The notes: generated from the sequence alone by a model not told the origin. A DNA stretch of 64,000 bases from an uncultured Eubacteriales bacterium (GCA_934477125.1 CAKSOL010000010.1:1-64000); one strand, 5' to 3'; shown: positions 53,801-63,345, counted from the first letter of the stretch. Made by a program: numbers and translations.

Positions 53801-55790
53801 CGATACCTTTAATTTCCGCTCCGGCTTTTCGATAACAACGGCGGACGCTCAGGCGGATATAGCTATCAGAATGATTAAGGTGTCTGCGGAAACCGGCGAA
53901 ACCGAGGTTGTTTGGGGCGACGGTAAGGACTGGATAACCAAAACCGGCATTAAAACCGGAGAAAGTATTGTCATTCCGTACCTTGAAGTGACAATGGCGC
54001 AGGGCGACACGGTATATCTCCAGATTTATGCCTCCGCTTCAAATAAGGAAAGGCTTAACATTAACCTCGTTTCTCCCGCAGCTGTTAAGGACGCTGTTTC
54101 TCAGTACGCAAATTCCGATATTTCAGCTAAGCTTTATTGGGCAGGCGCATATACGCCGTATTCATTTTTCAGCTACGACGGCAATTATCTGCCTATGGAA
54201 AACCGCTGGAATTATGAGTTTTTTGACGTAACCGGCGATTTAAGCAGTCTCAGCTATGTAAATCCCACCTATTATAAGAACACCGGCAGCGCGACCGAGC
54301 TTATTTGGAAAAGAGCGTCAAGCTGGCCTCTTACAAACGTTTCTAAAAACGGTCAGAATGTAGTTGTCGCCCCGGCGATTACCAGCGACGACAAAACCGG
54401 TGTGTCGCATAGATTTAATTCTCCCGTGGACGGGGAAGTTACTGTATGCGCGGCTCCGTATGCTCCGAAATTCCCGGCTGAAATGCCGGACGCAAAGGCT
54501 TATTACCGCGTTGTTAAAATCAGCGCAGAGAACGGCGAAAGCGAGACGCTTTGGCCTGCGGATACCGGCGGATGGGAAGTATTGGATAATGCGAAATCCG
54601 CGTCCGAGTTTGAAAATATGACCGTTGCTTTGGCAAAGGGTGATCAGCTTTTATTCCAGTTTTATATCGACGCTCCTTCCGAGCAGTTCGAGGCTTATAA
54701 GGCGAGAGCAAACGCCGAAAAGGCAAACAGCGGAAATCAGTTCAGACTGAATATCGCCTATACTCCGGTTATAGTTATTCCGGAATATATCGACGAGGGC
54801 AAGCGCAATTTCGATGTTACCGCTCAATGGACGGCGGATTTGCAGATAAGCCCCTATTGGAGATATGAATACAGCGAGGACAGCGAAAGCCCGGTTTGGA
54901 AAACCGCAACAAAGCAAAGCTGGGGCTACTGGCTCTGTTCAACCCGCAATTCCATAGGCGTTTCAAACGGCGCGCGGATGTGGATAGGAAACGATAAGGG
55001 CTCGCTTGACGATCTTGAAACGGTTTCTGCGGCGTATACCTTTACTCCCCGCACAAACGGATTTATTACCATGGGCAGCGCGGCTGTTGCGAGTATGTAC
55101 GGCAACGGCAGCTGTAACGGCAGAGTCCGGATAACCGTCAACGGAAAGAATGTCTGGCCGGCGTCCGGCTGGCAGCTCGTTTCAAAGGATGTAAAGGCAA
55201 ACCCCGCAAAGGTTACCTTTGAAGCAAATGCGGGCGATAAGGTTCGTTTTGAATTCAGCTCAGAGAGACATCTCGAATCCGGCGAGTCGCTGCATATACT
55301 CTGGAACCCGACCTTTACATTCGATAAGTTCGCCAATATTTATTCCGAAACGAACGATGTTTTCAATATGCTTGAGGCTCAGATGCTGGAGCATTTCAAG
55401 GCGATGGACTCCTCAGCCGAGTTTGACCAGAACCCGGCAGCCGGCAAAGCAATTTCGGAAAAAATCAGTCTCCGCAAGGCAAAGGCTATGCGCGAGGCGC
55501 TTGAAAGAAACAGAAATAACGATATAGCTCCGGATAATAACGGAGAAGAACCGGTTATTTCAAATAATAATTCGGGCGGCAGCGGCGATTGGACAGAGGA
55601 AATATATACTCCCGGCGGTCGGTATAAGAAGATAATACGCTATATAACGACCTCCTGGTGGGTATATCTGATAATCGGGCTTGCCTGCGCGGCAGTTCTG
55701 GCGGCAGCCGTTATAACAATCATTATATTGCGCAAAAAAGGAAAGCTCCCGATAAAACGCAATAAGAAAATATTAAACGGAGGAAAATGA
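50832..55790 (+). CDS. Giant membrane-anchored surface protein with repeated beta-rich modules
   Basis: 1652 residues of unknown function. A signal peptide (AIALSIATLASATCLLNVFA) leads to a fibronectin-III-like domain (about 70-125), then six or so modules of about 180-200 residues. Each repeats the pattern: aromatic-rich start, F-x-A-P-x-x-G-x-Y/F, a yRV-x-k segment, W-P-x-x-G-x-W, then GD-x-l-x-l-Q-x-Y and a final L-x-x-P. These look like carbohydrate-binding-type beta sandwiches. A helical segment follows (about 1510-1580), then a Gly/Ser/Asn linker, a membrane helix (WWVYLIIGLACAAVLAAAVITI) and a basic tail. GGGAGGA precedes the ATG. The solute-binding lipoprotein gene starts one base past its stop, implying a shared transcript and a ligand-capture role. 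Confidence 0.8.
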   Translation: MKTNFRRITAIALSIATLASATCLLNVFAKENDGVKNYPALYEVAEGTVPSGEIWSYYIKDYSENPNLSKSTGGFSAPVASFDANNGKTEFIWDSAAGAAHYTLSVTSENGTALSQTDITETGFETPLLAGGKTYEAQITAYGADNNTLAVSDVSRFNTKDGGEKNTFYSFDPDNTGLSAANTYIKSSKLVTDKETRKTGYIFQNSTSRRRIVFRSGADGSEITGAYAVFTSPEDAVYDFSSSFAVVDNKNVKDATVYFRIIKIDGSGKADIISPYDTDTSEWYSLSVSEQNLNPKTGIYAPQAELKTGEKAVFQAFAKVSDGSLLDISLGNPCAVPISGSKTTYKGTTKVYSFKNYVPHYVYDGTIGKNGLPKTCGRWAATAVCWRDDKAVYSDFEELNGYGMEAVSATNRDGSASNKIGYYWYPGQNKTPAIQSGLNGYGVAFNFTAPEAGYASLSAAVGANKNGAAYYRVLKNGEKLLPADGSWAEISEGQKIFSIDAGCDVQAGDVISLEIYSNADKAQLNSLSVPPTVSILNGNTSNAVGDKTFSPLWERPWGGREYNGEFAELSGSVWDFNIADVTKPASPTLSDANTYNSGDRLLYNSAKPDAGYVFADEQLKFKLADKNGMSLTFKAPSRGYYDFSTALNRLSGEGTVYARVLNGSAVVWPESGEWYSFSGESGKIPALELGLNAGDNLTLQVYAAKEGSEDIVLGLGAPVVQKLSNRVFTDSGSVTVYAPSDYTAFENKYSGAAVPLASRFNFSFIKPSGETVLINSSDSAAKRLSADSKNYIEFADGNPRIGVENGGTAVISFVSPIGGSAGINIEKTAAAGSAQIKIMRNLLTVTDWTADIAAVTETEVKKGETLSVEIKAEGDLNLLLESFNISVQGAHNNGNTEIDDAFYANYANPYGSDYYVGDYKEKDTGFWRFKFYNADGGKTVNADKYSSKDSNKLYSSRLDNIAYYFGSSNLTAELVGTDKGISLGFAAPRDDTFNFRSGFSITTADAQADIAIRMIKVSAETGETEVVWGDGKDWITKTGIKTGESIVIPYLEVTMAQGDTVYLQIYASASNKERLNINLVSPAAVKDAVSQYANSDISAKLYWAGAYTPYSFFSYDGNYLPMENRWNYEFFDVTGDLSSLSYVNPTYYKNTGSATELIWKRASSWPLTNVSKNGQNVVVAPAITSDDKTGVSHRFNSPVDGEVTVCAAPYAPKFPAEMPDAKAYYRVVKISAENGESETLWPADTGGWEVLDNAKSASEFENMTVALAKGDQLLFQFYIDAPSEQFEAYKARANAEKANSGNQFRLNIAYTPVIVIPEYIDEGKRNFDVTAQWTADLQISPYWRYEYSEDSESPVWKTATKQSWGYWLCSTRNSIGVSNGARMWIGNDKGSLDDLETVSAAYTFTPRTNGFITMGSAAVASMYGNGSCNGRVRITVNGKNVWPASGWQLVSKDVKANPAKVTFEANAGDKVRFEFSSERHLESGESLHILWNPTFTFDKFANIYSETNDVFNMLEAQMLEHFKAMDSSAEFDQNPAAGKAISEKISLRKAKAMREALERNRNNDIAPDNNGEEPVISNNNSGGSGDWTEEIYTPGGRYKKIIRYITTSWWVYLIIGLACAAVLAAAVITIIILRKKGKLPIKRNKKILNGGK

Positions 55791-55791
55791 A

Positions 55792-57222
55792 ATGAAAAAA
55801 TCAATTCTTAAATTGATGAGCCTTTGCTGTGCGGCGGCGTTAGCGATAACCGCGGCGGGCTGCGGAACAAGGGTTGAGGAAACGTCTACCTGGATAGACG
55901 GCGAGGGCAAAACTGTTACCATAACCCATTCCGGCGACTCCTCAGGCGGCGAAAGCACCATAGGCAAAAACGAGGGCAGAGCCGAGGGCGGCAACGTTAA
56001 GGATAACGGCGGAACAAGCGAATCGTTTGACCTTAAAGGCGCTCAGGTCGTTATAGCGAGATATACAACCGGCGACGACCCGAACTCAGCGTCATATCAG
56101 GATGAGCAGAAGCTCATATCCGATATTGAGGCGAAGTACAACTGTAAAATAGTATTCAAGGATATAGCCGACTCCATGGGCTACCTTTCGGCTTGGGTAA
56201 CTGCGGCGCAGTCCGGTATCAAATTCGCGGATATCGTAACCCTTGCAACCTCATGGTCCTATCCAATGCATATGAGCGCCGGATATTTAACCAAGCTCGA
56301 CGATTTGCTCGACCTCAACAGCAATATTTACAATAAGACCGCTCTGGAGCAGACCGCATATAAGGGCTCGCATTATTTAACCGTTATGTCGAACAGACTT
56401 TATGTTGAAGCAGGTATCTTCTTCAATAAGTCGATATTTTCGAAGTTCAATCAGAAAACCCCCGATAAATATGTTGCCGAAAACAACTGGAACTGGAACA
56501 GCTTTTTAGAGCTTGCCAAGGCTACAACCGGTTCTAAAAACGGAGTAAACTATTACGGCTTCGCTCTTTCCGGCGGCTCTGCCGTTCAGCAGTTTGCCAA
56601 ATCAAACGGCGGAAGAAGCGTTGTTTATCAGGACGGCAAGTATAAGTTCAATATGGGTTCTGAACCCTATATCGAGGGTATTCAGTTTGCTTATGACCTT
56701 GTTCACACTCACCACGTAACGCCGGTATCCTTAAACGACTCGGTATCAATGTTCAAATCCGGCGAGGTTGCCATGCTTATCGGTTCCTCCTTCAACGGCT
56801 CGTCGTTCATCGAGGCGCTCGGCTCGTCAAACGTAGGATTTACCTATATACCGAAGGGTCCGGATGTCAGCGATTATAACATCCGCGTTGAGGAAACCAC
56901 ATCCTACGGTATTCCTTCAACGGTTAAAAATCCAAAGGCTATTGCCGCGATTATGTACGATTATACCTATCCTTATAAATGGCGTCCGACGCTTGAGCAG
57001 CAGCTCGAAAACCATTTCGGCGATGCAAAATCGCTTCAGACGGCTATGGATATCGGAATAAGAGGAAACAAAAATCTCGACTTAAAGCCGCTTTACAGCT
57101 ATATTTCCCGTACAGTCGGATGGTCTGATTTCGGCATTTCGAGCAAGACCTCGCCGCAGGCTTATATCGCCAGCGTAACCGAGGCAGCTCAGGCTGAGCT
57201 TGACCAGGTCTGGGAGCAGTAA
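55792..57222 (+). CDS. Extracellular solute-binding lipoprotein (family 1 type)
   Basis: A 476-residue lipoprotein with lipobox TAAGC (Cys near residue 23), a Gly/Ser/Asp-rich linker, and a periplasmic-binding fold of the sugar ABC class: VVIARYTTGDDPNSASYQDE start, VEAGIFFNKSIFSKFNQKTPDKY, WNWNSFLELAKATT and VAMLIGSSFNGSSFIEAL. These resemble binding proteins for oligosaccharides, but the ligand cannot be read from sequence. GGAGG precedes the ATG. It sits between the surface protein and a second, larger binding protein. Confidence 0.88.
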   Translation: MKKSILKLMSLCCAAALAITAAGCGTRVEETSTWIDGEGKTVTITHSGDSSGGESTIGKNEGRAEGGNVKDNGGTSESFDLKGAQVVIARYTTGDDPNSASYQDEQKLISDIEAKYNCKIVFKDIADSMGYLSAWVTAAQSGIKFADIVTLATSWSYPMHMSAGYLTKLDDLLDLNSNIYNKTALEQTAYKGSHYLTVMSNRLYVEAGIFFNKSIFSKFNQKTPDKYVAENNWNWNSFLELAKATTGSKNGVNYYGFALSGGSAVQQFAKSNGGRSVVYQDGKYKFNMGSEPYIEGIQFAYDLVHTHHVTPVSLNDSVSMFKSGEVAMLIGSSFNGSSFIEALGSSNVGFTYIPKGPDVSDYNIRVEETTSYGIPSTVKNPKAIAAIMYDYTYPYKWRPTLEQQLENHFGDAKSLQTAMDIGIRGNKNLDLKPLYSYISRTVGWSDFGISSKTSPQAYIASVTEAAQAELDQVWEQ

Positions 57223-57280
57223 TATAAAAATTTTGTCTCCAAGCGAGAGACAGATATAAGTATAGAAGAGGTATACTTTT

Positions 57281-60064
57281 ATGGCATTCGGAAAGACTTT
57301 TAGGACAGCAGCGTTGGCACTTGCGCTGATTTTGAGCGCAGGCACGTTCAGAGCGGGACTTGTTCCGGCAAACGCCGAGCCCGCGGAGAACGGCACCCAA
57401 ACGGCGGCTGAGCTGTCGCAGAACGATATTTTTATTGAGTATTCAAAGAAATATCCGCAGGTCTTTCCGGATGCCGAAATTATTGTCTCGGACAGTTCCG
57501 TTTCCTTAGAGGAGGGGAGCGTTTTCGAGACGGAAATTGGAGTCGGCGAGGCGGGATATTACGTCCTTGAAATTGATTATACCGCGGACGATACCGTAAA
57601 AACCGAACCCACCTTTTCTTTAAGCCTTAACGGGAATGTACCTTATTTTGAGGCGTCGCGGCTGTCGCTGCCGCTTATATTCAGAGACGAAACGCCGGTA
57701 AGCCGGGAGCAGACCGAAATTCCGAGACAGGTTTATCTCTGCGAAAAGCAAACGGCTATTTTGTTCGATAGTGTCGGCTATTACGGCGGTATGCTTTGGT
57801 TTTATCTTGAGCTGGGCAAAAACAGCGTCAGGTTGGACTGCCTTTCCGGAAAATTTGAGATGTCCGGTCTGAGATTTAAGCATTATTCCGCCGCTCCCGA
57901 ATATAAATCGGCTGAAAAGGATTTCAAGCTTAAAGAATATAAGGGCGGAGAAATAACGCTTGAGGCGGAGGCTGCCTCTAAAAAATCCAATTCCTCTGTA
58001 TATGCCGCCAACGATGCGTCGTCTGCGGCAGTAAGCCCGTCAAGCCCATACGAAAAATATCTCAACACCTTAGGCGGCAGCAGCTGGAGCGCACCGGGGC
58101 AGTATATAGAATGGGAAATTTCCGTTCCTGAGGACGCGCTCTATTCCATTGCGTTTAAGTACCGCCAGAGCGACAACGCTGGACTTAACAGCTACCGCAG
58201 AATAACGCTTGACGGCGTTGTGCCGTTTTCCGAGCTTGAGGAATATGCCTTTGCATATACAAGCACCTTTGAAAATGAAATACTTTCCGCCGGCGGCGAA
58301 AAAATGCTTTTCCCGCTCAGCGCCGGAAGCCACATAATAAGAATGCAGGTGGTTATAGGCGAGCTTTCGCAAATACTGCCATATGTAAACAATATAATAA
58401 ATTCTCTGACCGACGCTTACAGGCAGATAGTTATGATAACCGGCTCCGTTCCGGACACTCTCCGCGACTACAAGCTTGAAAGCTCGGTTCCCGGAGCGCT
58501 TGAAACAATCGTGGCTCAAAAGAAGCTGCTCGACGGTATAAACGAACAGCTGAAGAAAATTTCGGGCGGTTCAAGCTCCGGAACAAAGGCAATGTCGTCT
58601 CTTTCAAAGCAATTAGCAAGCTTTATCGACGATTCCTATAATATAACTCAGCAGCTGCAAAGCTTTAAATCGAATATAGCATCTCTTTCAACCTGGATGC
58701 TTACTGCGAAATCGCAGCCCCTTAAATTGGACACGTTATCAGTTTTTTCACCGAACGGCAAAATAAAAACGGCTAAAGCCTCGTTCGGTAAAACCGTGAT
58801 TTTTAATATAAAGGCGTTTTTATTCACATTTTCCTCCGAGTATGAGCAGAATTCGCTTAATTCCTCGGACAGCGACACCATAACCGTATGGACAACCGGC
58901 GGTACAACGCCTTACGCAATTATGCAGCAGCTTATAAACGACGAGCTGCATAAAACCTATCCCGATATGAAGGTCAATCTGAGGCTTGTCGGAGCGTCGC
59001 TTGTGACAGCGGTTATATCGGGAAAGGGTCCCGATATATCGATAGGCGTCGATACTACCGAAATTATGAATTACGCTTACAGAAACGCGCTTGTTGACCT
59101 TAACCGCTTTGAGGACTCCGAGGAAGTGTTCTCGCGGTTCAGAAAAAGCGCGCTTGTTCCGGTGAGCTATGAAAGCTCGGTTTATGCCGTTCCGGAAACG
59201 CAGTCGTTCCCGGTTATGTATTACAGAACCGATATTTTCAAGGAAATGCAGCTTTCGCCGCCTGCGGACTGGAAGCAGGTCATATATGTTATGTCTATTC
59301 TCAAAAAGAATAACATAGAGTTCGGTATTCCTTTTGACAGCAGCGTTTTTATAAATATGATATATCAGAACGGCGGAACGCTTTATAACAAAGAACAAAC
59401 CGCAACGGCTCTCAAGGAAAGCGCGGCAATAGAGGCGTTCACTCAGTTCACGAGCTTTTTCACCGATTACAGCGCACCGCTCGCGTTTGACGCGCAGAAC
59501 CGTTTCAGAACGGGCGAAATGCCTATTCTCATATCCGATATTTCGCTTTATAACACTCTTTCGGTTATAGCTCCAGAAATCGATGGGAAATGGGATATAG
59601 CGGCTTACCCCGGAACGGTTTTGCCCGACGGCGAAATTAACAACTGCGTAAATGCGGGAGTTACGGGCGACGTTGTTTTCAGCAAGCAGCGTGCGGATAT
59701 CTGCTGGGACTTTTTAAAGTGGTGGACCGGAGCCGAGATACAGGCGACCTATAATGAGCGCCTTGAAATGGCGCTGGGTCAGTCCGCGAGAAGATTTTCC
59801 GCCAATACCGAGGCTCTTTATAAAATAAACTGGAGCCGCAATATTCTTGAGCTTTTTGAGCAGTATGAAAGCCGTATGTTCGGCGTTCCCGGCGTTCCGG
59901 GAAGCTATTTCACCGGCAGACATCTTAAAAATGCAATCAGCCGCGTTGTTTACAGCGGCGACGTTCCCGGCGACGCGCTTATGCAGTATGCCGAGACGAT
60001 AGACGCCGAAATTGAACTCAAACGAGAGGAATTCGGACTTGACGGCAAAAACGGAAAGGAGTGA
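57281..60064 (+). CDS. Multidomain solute-binding protein (CBM-like N-terminus plus SBP)
   Basis: 927 residues. After a signal peptide (LALALILSAGTFRAGLVPANA), residues about 50-370 hold two beta-sandwich regions like carbohydrate-binding modules (AGYYVLEIDYT; GQYIEWEISVPEDALYSIAFKYRQ). A helical stalk spans about 370-520 (LRDYKLESSVPGALETIVAQ). From about 530 to the end there is a complete binding-protein fold (DTITVWTTGGTTPYAIMQQL, FPVMYYRTDIFKEMQLSPPADW, WDFLKWWTGAEIQATYNERL). No lipobox is obvious, so it may be released or held by its stalk. Two binding proteins in one operon suggest relay of one ligand or use of two. Confidence 0.82.
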   Translation: MAFGKTFRTAALALALILSAGTFRAGLVPANAEPAENGTQTAAELSQNDIFIEYSKKYPQVFPDAEIIVSDSSVSLEEGSVFETEIGVGEAGYYVLEIDYTADDTVKTEPTFSLSLNGNVPYFEASRLSLPLIFRDETPVSREQTEIPRQVYLCEKQTAILFDSVGYYGGMLWFYLELGKNSVRLDCLSGKFEMSGLRFKHYSAAPEYKSAEKDFKLKEYKGGEITLEAEAASKKSNSSVYAANDASSAAVSPSSPYEKYLNTLGGSSWSAPGQYIEWEISVPEDALYSIAFKYRQSDNAGLNSYRRITLDGVVPFSELEEYAFAYTSTFENEILSAGGEKMLFPLSAGSHIIRMQVVIGELSQILPYVNNIINSLTDAYRQIVMITGSVPDTLRDYKLESSVPGALETIVAQKKLLDGINEQLKKISGGSSSGTKAMSSLSKQLASFIDDSYNITQQLQSFKSNIASLSTWMLTAKSQPLKLDTLSVFSPNGKIKTAKASFGKTVIFNIKAFLFTFSSEYEQNSLNSSDSDTITVWTTGGTTPYAIMQQLINDELHKTYPDMKVNLRLVGASLVTAVISGKGPDISIGVDTTEIMNYAYRNALVDLNRFEDSEEVFSRFRKSALVPVSYESSVYAVPETQSFPVMYYRTDIFKEMQLSPPADWKQVIYVMSILKKNNIEFGIPFDSSVFINMIYQNGGTLYNKEQTATALKESAAIEAFTQFTSFFTDYSAPLAFDAQNRFRTGEMPILISDISLYNTLSVIAPEIDGKWDIAAYPGTVLPDGEINNCVNAGVTGDVVFSKQRADICWDFLKWWTGAEIQATYNERLEMALGQSARRFSANTEALYKINWSRNILELFEQYESRMFGVPGVPGSYFTGRHLKNAISRVVYSGDVPGDALMQYAETIDAEIELKREEFGLDGKNGKE

Positions 60065-60071
60065 AAGACAG

Positions 60072-60968
60072 GTGCAGGGTAAATTTAAAAAGGGCATAAA
60101 AAAGCACGGTATGTCGGTCTTGTTTTCGCTTCCGTTTTTAGCTCTGTTTTTGGTTTTTACGGTAATTCCGGTTTTTATGGCGCTGGGACTCAGCTTTACC
60201 AAATACGACGTTATCCAGCCGCCGCAGTTTGTCGGTCTTAAAAATTATCTCACCCTCTTTTTGAAGGACGATGTTTTTATAACCGCAGTTAAAAACACAA
60301 TTCTTTTCGCCTGTATTTACGCTCCGCTTTCTATGATAGGCTGTATGGGCATTGCCTGGATAATAAACGATTATTCGCCGCTCGTCAGAACTATCCTGAC
60401 CTTTGTTTTCTATGCTCCGTCGATTTCGGGCGGTATGATAACAATATGGCAGATAATTTTCAGCGGTGACGCTTACGGCGTTATCAACAGCATTTTGATG
60501 AACCTCGGTCTTGAAACCGCGCCTGTGCAATGGCTCAATAATCCGAATTACATATTTTCGGTAATGGTGATAGTCTCGGTTTGGGGCTGTCTCGGAACAG
60601 GCTTTCTGGCATTCGTTGCGGCATTCAGGGGAATTGACGTATCGCTTTATGAGGCGGCTGCGATGGATGGGGTTAAAAACCGCGTTCAGGAGCTTTGGTA
60701 TATAACCCTGCCGTCTCTGCGACCGCAGCTTTCGTTTACCGCGCTTACGTCTATAACCGGCGCTTTCGGCGTTGGAGCTGTCAGCAAGCAGCTTTTCGGA
60801 AATCCGAGTACGAATTACGCCGCTCACACGATAGCTCTCCATATGGAGGACTATGCCACCGCACGTATGGATCAGGGTGTTGCCTGCGTTATGGCGATAA
60901 TTCTGTTTGTGCTTATGGTCGGCTCAAACAATCTGTTCCGCAAGTTCATAAACAGGATAGGACGGTGA
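60072..60968 (+). CDS. Sugar ABC transporter permease (MalF/UgpA-like)
   Basis: A 298-residue permease with six membrane helices. The N-terminal pattern LFSLPFLALFLVFTVIPVFMALGLSF and the EAA loop YEAAAMDGVKNRVQELWYITLPSLRP, which contacts the ATPase, are typical of carbohydrate importers. Translation likely starts at GTG 60072 with AAAGGAG about 10 bases upstream, overlapping the end of the preceding gene. Paired with the permease at 60975. Confidence 0.93.
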   Translation: MQGKFKKGIKKHGMSVLFSLPFLALFLVFTVIPVFMALGLSFTKYDVIQPPQFVGLKNYLTLFLKDDVFITAVKNTILFACIYAPLSMIGCMGIAWIINDYSPLVRTILTFVFYAPSISGGMITIWQIIFSGDAYGVINSILMNLGLETAPVQWLNNPNYIFSVMVIVSVWGCLGTGFLAFVAAFRGIDVSLYEAAAMDGVKNRVQELWYITLPSLRPQLSFTALTSITGAFGVGAVSKQLFGNPSTNYAAHTIALHMEDYATARMDQGVACVMAIILFVLMVGSNNLFRKFINRIGR

Positions 60969-60974
60969 GTATTT

Positions 60975-61835
60975 ATGGCTAAGGTTTCAGGTACTCACAA
61001 GCTGAACCGCAGCGCCGGGGGCAATATCTTTACATTGCTGCTGATTGTGATACTCGGCGTGTTTATGCTGGTTCCTATGGTTTATGTTATAAATAATGCG
61101 TTTAAGCCTCTGGAGGAGCTTTTCCGCTATCCTCCGACGCTCTTTGTTCAAAATCCGACCCTTAAAAACTTTACCGATATGTTTAACCTGCTTAACGAAA
61201 CGTCAATGCCGTTTCTCAGGTATCTTTTCAACACGGTGTTTTTAACGGTCGTTGCGGCTGCCGGACAGATAATATTTGCGTCGCTCTGCGCCTATTCGCT
61301 TGCTAAAATTCCGTATCCAGGCAGTAGGTTTATTTTTAAGCTAATAATTTTTTCGCTTATGTTTTCGGGAACGGTAACGCAGGTTCCGTCGTTTATTATA
61401 TTTGCAAAATTGGGGCTTATAGATACGTATTGGGGTATGATTATTCCGTCTTTGGTATCAACAATGGGATTATACCTTATGAAGCAGTTTATGGATACCA
61501 ACGTTCCGAACGAGCTGCTTGAGGCTGCGAGAATTGACGGTGCATCAGAAATCAGAATATTTTTCAAAATTGTTATGCCGCTTTTGAAGCCTGCCTGGTT
61601 CACCCTGATTATTCTGTCAATTCAGAGCCTTTGGGGCGCTTCGAGCAACAACACCTACCGCGAGGTTTTCAAAACAATGCCGCAGGCTCTTTCTCAGATA
61701 GCCGCGGGAGGAATAGAACGGACGGGCGTAAGCGCTGCGGCGTCGCTCATTATGCTTGTTGTTCCGATAACCTGTTTTTTGTTTATGCAGTCGAAAATTG
61801 TTGATACTATGGGCTCGGCAGGTCTTAAAGGATGA
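60975..61835 (+). CDS. Carbohydrate ABC transporter permease (MalG/UgpE-like)
   Basis: A 286-residue permease, second half of the heterodimeric channel. Features are VPMVYVINNAFKPLEELFRYPP, the helix FASLCAYSLAKIPYPG and the EAA loop LLEAARIDGASEIRIFFKIVMPLLKP. Gap of 6 bases after the first permease. No ABC ATPase is found in the window, so a shared MsmX/MsmK-type ATPase elsewhere is likely. Confidence 0.93.
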   Translation: MAKVSGTHKLNRSAGGNIFTLLLIVILGVFMLVPMVYVINNAFKPLEELFRYPPTLFVQNPTLKNFTDMFNLLNETSMPFLRYLFNTVFLTVVAAAGQIIFASLCAYSLAKIPYPGSRFIFKLIIFSLMFSGTVTQVPSFIIFAKLGLIDTYWGMIIPSLVSTMGLYLMKQFMDTNVPNELLEAARIDGASEIRIFFKIVMPLLKPAWFTLIILSIQSLWGASSNNTYREVFKTMPQALSQIAAGGIERTGVSAAASLIMLVVPITCFLFMQSKIVDTMGSAGLKG

Positions 61836-61887
61836 TAACGGCTGAGAATGTTCAAAATGATAAAGCTTTGAAAGGGAAGATTGGTTG

Positions 61888-63345
61888 ATGAAAAAAGCAG
61901 CGGCTTTAATAATAGCCTTAATATCAGTTTTTTCGGCTGCTCTTACGGTCTCAGCCGAGCAGCAATCCCTGCCATACTCAAATTATACCTATTCTGAGGC
62001 TGACAGCTCGGTTGTTTTGGGACCGCAGAGCTATATTCCTGAAAAAACAGTCTACGGAAACGAGATTGGAACGGAAAGCTTTAAAAATCCGTCGGATATA
62101 GACGCTGATGAGGACGGAAATATGTATATCCTCGATGCCGGGAATAACCGGATTGTCGTCCTGACGGACTCGGCTGAGCTGAAAAGCGTTATTTCCTGCG
62201 TTATTGATGCAGCCGGGGAAGAATCCGCTCTGAACGGCGCTCAGGGAATAACCGCAGCCGGAGATAAAATATACGTTTGCGATACCGAAAATTCGCGTAT
62301 ACTCGTTTTTGATAAAAACAGCGGCGCATATATAAATAAAATCGGTGCGCCGTCCTCCTCGGCTCTCGGAGAAAACTTTATATTCAAGCCCACACGCGTC
62401 GCGGTTGACGATATGGGAAACCTGTATGTCGTCAGCAACGGTACATATGAGGGAATTATAAATCTTAACGCTAACGGCGAGTTTTTAAGCTTTTTCGCCG
62501 GAAATAAGGTAACCTCCTCTGCCTGGGATCTCTTTTGGCGCCGCTTTTCAACAAAGCAGCAGCGAAAGACAATGCTTCAGCTTATTCCGCAGGACTTTGC
62601 GAGTATAGATATGGATAAGGAGGGCTTTTTCCTTATAACAACCTATACTGCCGTTTCGGACTCAATGGTTAAAAGGGTAAATCCCGGAGGAACGGACGTT
62701 CTGAGAAAAATGTCGAATGTTCCGCTTACAGGCGACCCGAAAAAGTATTATAAAGGAACGCGGGCGGGCGAAAGCAGCTTTTGCGATATTTCTTCGGGCA
62801 GCAATAAAATATACGCCTGCCTTGATAAAACCCGCGGAAGAATATTCTGCTATAATAACGACGGTTATCTGCTCTATACTTTCGGAAATCTTTCAAAGCA
62901 GACCGGCGGATTCACAAATCCGGTTGCTCTTACCTATCTGAACGGCGACAGAATAGCCGTTGCGGACGCTTCCGATAATTCGGTAACGCTGTTCAGACCT
63001 ACCGACTATGCGAAAGCCATAAATCAGGGAATAGGGTATCAGAACGACCTTGACTATGAAAACGCGCGGCAGCAATGGAAAAGAGTTCTTGAGCTTAACA
63101 GCAATAACGACCTGGCGCTGATTATGATAGGACGCTCCTATTATAACAACAAGGATTATAAAATCGCTATGGAATACTTCAAAAAGGCAAGCGACCGCGA
63201 AATGTATTCAAACGCGCGCAAAGCGCTGCGCTCCGAGTGGATATTCGATAATGTTTGGATAATTATTCTGGCGCTGGCGGTTATTGCCGCTGCCGCCGCA
63301 GCGCTTACATTGTTTAAAAAAATAAAAAGAAAGCGTTCAAAATAG
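61888..63345 (+). CDS. NHL-repeat, TPR-containing membrane protein
   Basis: A 485-residue exported protein. A signal peptide (ALIIALISVFSAALTVSA) is followed by an NHL beta-propeller: FKNPSDIDADEDGNMYILDAGNNRIVVL, GITAAGDKIYVCDTENSRILVF, PTRVAVDDMGNLYVV and more. Residues about 385-450 form TPR-like helices (NARQQWKRVLELNSNNDLAL, DYKIAMEYFKKAS), then comes a C-terminal membrane helix with a basic tail. The ATG at 61888 is preferred over a TTG one codon before. It follows the permeases by 52 bases and precedes a Yip1 gene; it may couple transport to envelope sensing, but the role is unknown. Confidence 0.82.
   Translation: MKKAAALIIALISVFSAALTVSAEQQSLPYSNYTYSEADSSVVLGPQSYIPEKTVYGNEIGTESFKNPSDIDADEDGNMYILDAGNNRIVVLTDSAELKSVISCVIDAAGEESALNGAQGITAAGDKIYVCDTENSRILVFDKNSGAYINKIGAPSSSALGENFIFKPTRVAVDDMGNLYVVSNGTYEGIINLNANGEFLSFFAGNKVTSSAWDLFWRRFSTKQQRKTMLQLIPQDFASIDMDKEGFFLITTYTAVSDSMVKRVNPGGTDVLRKMSNVPLTGDPKKYYKGTRAGESSFCDISSGSNKIYACLDKTRGRIFCYNNDGYLLYTFGNLSKQTGGFTNPVALTYLNGDRIAVADASDNSVTLFRPTDYAKAINQGIGYQNDLDYENARQQWKRVLELNSNNDLALIMIGRSYYNNKDYKIAMEYFKKASDREMYSNARKALRSEWIFDNVWIIILALAVIAAAAAALTLFKKIKRKRSK

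Noticed and set aside
60012..60071. N-terminal extension of the first permease from TTG 60012
   Set aside because: No ribosome site, overlaps the preceding gene by 53 bases and the extension is a polar sequence read from another gene; GTG 60072 has a good site.
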